Shown piece by piece: positions 61,998 through 64,000 of a DNA stretch of 64,000 nt. The stretch comes from PVC group bacterium. Lineage in GTDB: Bacteria > Verrucomicrobiota > Kiritimatiellia > UBA8416. Location: contig PXBF01000107.1 of assembly GCA_003567005.1 (NCBI GenBank), positions 19,979 to 83,978 on the forward strand, given 5' to 3'. The notes under the pieces were generated by a model. That model was not told the origin of the DNA, searched no databases, and saw only the letters and a program-made list of their open reading frames with translations. The number at the start of each line of letters is the position of its first letter. Position 1 is the first letter of the stretch. A program made the translations under genes and the position numbers.

Positions 61998-63776
61998 CTA
62001 GTGTCTGCTTTCTTGCATGGCTTCGAAGACGGTGTCGAAGTGGATGGGGGAGTGACGTGGTGGTAGCGGTAGGTTTTCGCTGCGGGCATGTTCCAGTTCG
62101 GCTTCGGCGTCGTAATCGAACCACCAAAACGCGCGGGCCGCATTATGATCTCCCAGTCGAGATAGAACGGTATCTGGGGTCCCGAATTTGTTCCAGTAGA
62201 GTATGCGGTTGGCATCGGACCCCCAAAGAAGAATATAGGGTACATGCTCCGTTAGAATCGCATCGATCTGGCGCACGATGTCATGCCGTTTGGCAACATC
62301 GAAGATCGTCTTTTGTTTTTCAATGAGTTGATCGACTTTATCATGTCGGAACCCCGTGATATTGTTTCCTCCGGTACGATCCGCCTCGTCGCTATGCCAC
62401 ATGGATTCCGGGTTTTTAAAGACGCCGGCACTCCAGGCAGCCCAAGTCATATCATAGTCAAAGCGGTTCATGGAGCGGCTCCATTCTGCCCAGTCCTGGC
62501 GCTCAATGTCCATGGTAATGCCTACACGCACGAGGTCTTCATTGAAAATCTGTAAGAATCGATCAGCCGTGGGATCACGTGTTAAGAATGTAAAGGAGAA
62601 CATCCTTCCGTCTTTTTCCAATCTTCCGGTTTGCGGGTTGGGTTCCCAGCCTGCTTCTGCAAGCAGCGTGCGTGCTCTGGCTACATCGAAATCAAACACG
62701 GGGTTCTTATTTGTTGTTCCATCGAAATACAAGTCTTCAAAATAGGATGTATGCAGGAAGTACATGTTATGCATCAGGGTGCGGTTCATGCGTTCCCGAT
62801 TCAGCAAGTGTGCCATGGCTTTCCGAACGCGGATGTCGTCAAAAGGTGCGCGTCGGAGATTCATGGCAAATCCTTGAAAACCAACCGGCTGGTGGTTGCG
62901 GACTTCCTGGCGCACGATCCAATTATTCAAATAGCGTCTTCCTTGCGTTTCTTGTGACCATACGCGTGCTGTAAAGACGGGAAACATATCGAGTTGTGCT
63001 TGCTCGAAGGCATCAAAGGCATTTTCTCGTTCGGCGAAGAATCGATATGTCAATGTTTCGAAATTATAGAGCTGTTGGGTACGTTTTTGTTGGCGCCGCC
63101 ACCAGTTGTCGCGTCGATCCAGCTGAACGGAGGTGCCTTCTTGAATTCGTCCGAGTGTATAGGGCCCGGATACGACGGGAAAACGAAAATTAAGGCGGTT
63201 GAAGTCTTCTTCGGCGTAGACATGTTTCGGGAGAACCATAAAGCCACCGGCAGCCCCGAGGTTTTGCCAATGCACCGAGTTAGCCGAGAAGGAGATCGTG
63301 CGCTCATCCAGGATCTCTGGTGGTTCAAAGCGCTCGAGTGAAACTTTATGGGGTCCGGTCAAGTTAGAGGGGTCCATGATGGCATCGAAGGTCCAACGCA
63401 CATCTGCAGCCGTAATCGGTTTGCCATCACTCCAGCGGGCATTTTCGTCGAGGGTGAATGTGAACGTACTTTTGTCTTCAGAGATGGTCCAGGATTCTGC
63501 CAGCCCCGGGATGTATTCCAGTGTGAATGGATCCAGGTCCAGCAACGTTTCGTATAGCATGCCGAACAATTCGCGACTGAAGGTGTTATTGGCCAAGTAG
63601 TAGTTGAAACTGGATGGATATTGACCTGCGAAACTGATAAAATCTCCACCAACTTCTGCCAGGTCGCTTGCCAACGGGTCTGGTTTGTCTTCCCATGATT
63701 CGTGCGGGTAATGCGACTGGGCCCCAACATTTGTGAGTATCACAAGACAAAACAGCAGGATCATGGCACGCTTCAT
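61998..63776 (-). CDS. family 5 (oligopeptide-type) ABC substrate-binding protein
   Basis: A 592-residue periplasmic binding protein of the SBP_bac_5 family. MKRAMILLFCLVILTNVGAQS is a signal peptide. The mature part has YETLLDLDPFTLEYIPGLAESW, FTFTLDENARWSDGKPITAADV, FPVVSGPYTLGRI, FQGFAMNLRRAPFDDIRVRKAM and AGWEPNPQTGRLEKDGR, typical of DppA/OppA. AAAGGAG precedes the ATG; longer upstream frames are rejected. No permease or ATPase lies downstream, but the operon may continue beyond the window on the left only through nadA, so partners are elsewhere. The ligand is probably a peptide. Confidence 0.93.
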   Translation of the reverse strand: MKRAMILLFCLVILTNVGAQSHYPHESWEDKPDPLASDLAEVGGDFISFAGQYPSSFNYYLANNTFSRELFGMLYETLLDLDPFTLEYIPGLAESWTISEDKSTFTFTLDENARWSDGKPITAADVRWTFDAIMDPSNLTGPHKVSLERFEPPEILDERTISFSANSVHWQNLGAAGGFMVLPKHVYAEEDFNRLNFRFPVVSGPYTLGRIQEGTSVQLDRRDNWWRRQQKRTQQLYNFETLTYRFFAERENAFDAFEQAQLDMFPVFTARVWSQETQGRRYLNNWIVRQEVRNHQPVGFQGFAMNLRRAPFDDIRVRKAMAHLLNRERMNRTLMHNMYFLHTSYFEDLYFDGTTNKNPVFDFDVARARTLLAEAGWEPNPQTGRLEKDGRMFSFTFLTRDPTADRFLQIFNEDLVRVGITMDIERQDWAEWSRSMNRFDYDMTWAAWSAGVFKNPESMWHSDEADRTGGNNITGFRHDKVDQLIEKQKTIFDVAKRHDIVRQIDAILTEHVPYILLWGSDANRILYWNKFGTPDTVLSRLGDHNAARAFWWFDYDAEAELEHARSENLPLPPRHSPIHFDTVFEAMQESRH

Positions 63777-64000
63777 AATTGATAGGTCTCCTTTGATATC
63801 GGGTCTTTTATCATCAAGCTTCCAGCCTAGCATAGATGGTGTAGTGTGTCGAGTATCGGGTGCGGCTGTTGGCTGCGGCCCCAGGGACATTTCATCTGCC
63901 GTGGCGAAACTGGTGCGTAACCGCCGCGGGCGAATTTGCTTGCCTATAACTCCCCCGAGCGTGCCGCATGGTCTATTACCAGGGCGTTTGGCAGGGGTCA

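Noticed and set aside
63890..64000. Possible partial gene at the right window edge
   Set aside because: Short frames here have stops and no ribosome site; no supported coding sequence was found.

Overview
The window is a bacterial chromosome segment, most likely from the Planctomycetes-Verrucomicrobia-Chlamydiae group and probably a Kiritimatiellota-like anaerobe. This is an inference from content: an Rnf complex, the [FeFe]-hydrogenase maturase HydG beside an AspA-like lyase, a formylglycine-generating enzyme (which serves sulfatases), secreted beta-helix and ANVGWI-repeat proteins, PEGA, FHA and TPR proteins, and many large lipoproteins. No rRNA is present, so taxonomy is not proven. Genes are dense, often with ATGA or TGATG overlaps.

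Region by region. 1-5.3 kb: cell-surface glycan genes (a 5'-truncated GT2, a DUF2304 protein, a large GT39/ArnT-like membrane protein, and a PIN-domain/DegT aminotransferase fusion). 5.4-9.5 kb: housekeeping genes (L28, zinc-ribbon coiled coil, divergent YchF-like P-loop protein, DtxR/MntR-like regulator, Maf, Dus). 9.8-11.1 kb: a DsbD-alpha-like protein and a redoxin, then a terminator. 11.1-14.5 kb (minus): xre-CYTH-Dabb and pyrF-nth-recO. 14.6-16.9 kb: a lipoprotein and a putative outer-membrane barrel. 17.0-21.2 kb (minus): hisG, a 29-residue COX24-like protein, TPR lipoprotein, GT4, tsaE. 21.5-25.7 kb: tRNA-Asn followed by a compositionally distinct segment with two gene relics and a BspA-type leucine-rich-repeat protein, bounded by an imperfect inverted repeat. 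25.9-33.6 kb: secreted protein, aspA-hydG, LuxR response regulator, a C2H2-finger-like protein, argS.

33.8-43.4 kb: PEGA and FHA proteins, then divergently FGE, an MFS-HEAT fusion, pgi, and a LysM lipoprotein with two small coiled-coil/membrane proteins. 43.3-46.4 kb: hybrid histidine kinase and a KamA-like radical SAM enzyme. 46.5-51.5 kb (minus): a complete rnfABCDGE operon. 52.2-55.3 kb: two secreted repeat proteins. 55.4-60.0 kb (minus): an Fbp-like ABC transporter operon. 60.2-63.8 kb: aat, nadA and a family 5 peptide-binding protein.

No CRISPR array, prophage or transposase was seen. The least conventional parts are the PIN-DegT fusion, the tRNA-adjacent segment, the overlapping FHA/PEGA pair, the C2H2-finger-like protein, the DsbD-alpha/redoxin pair and the LysM lipoprotein cluster. 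None is proven to be a new system from sequence alone.
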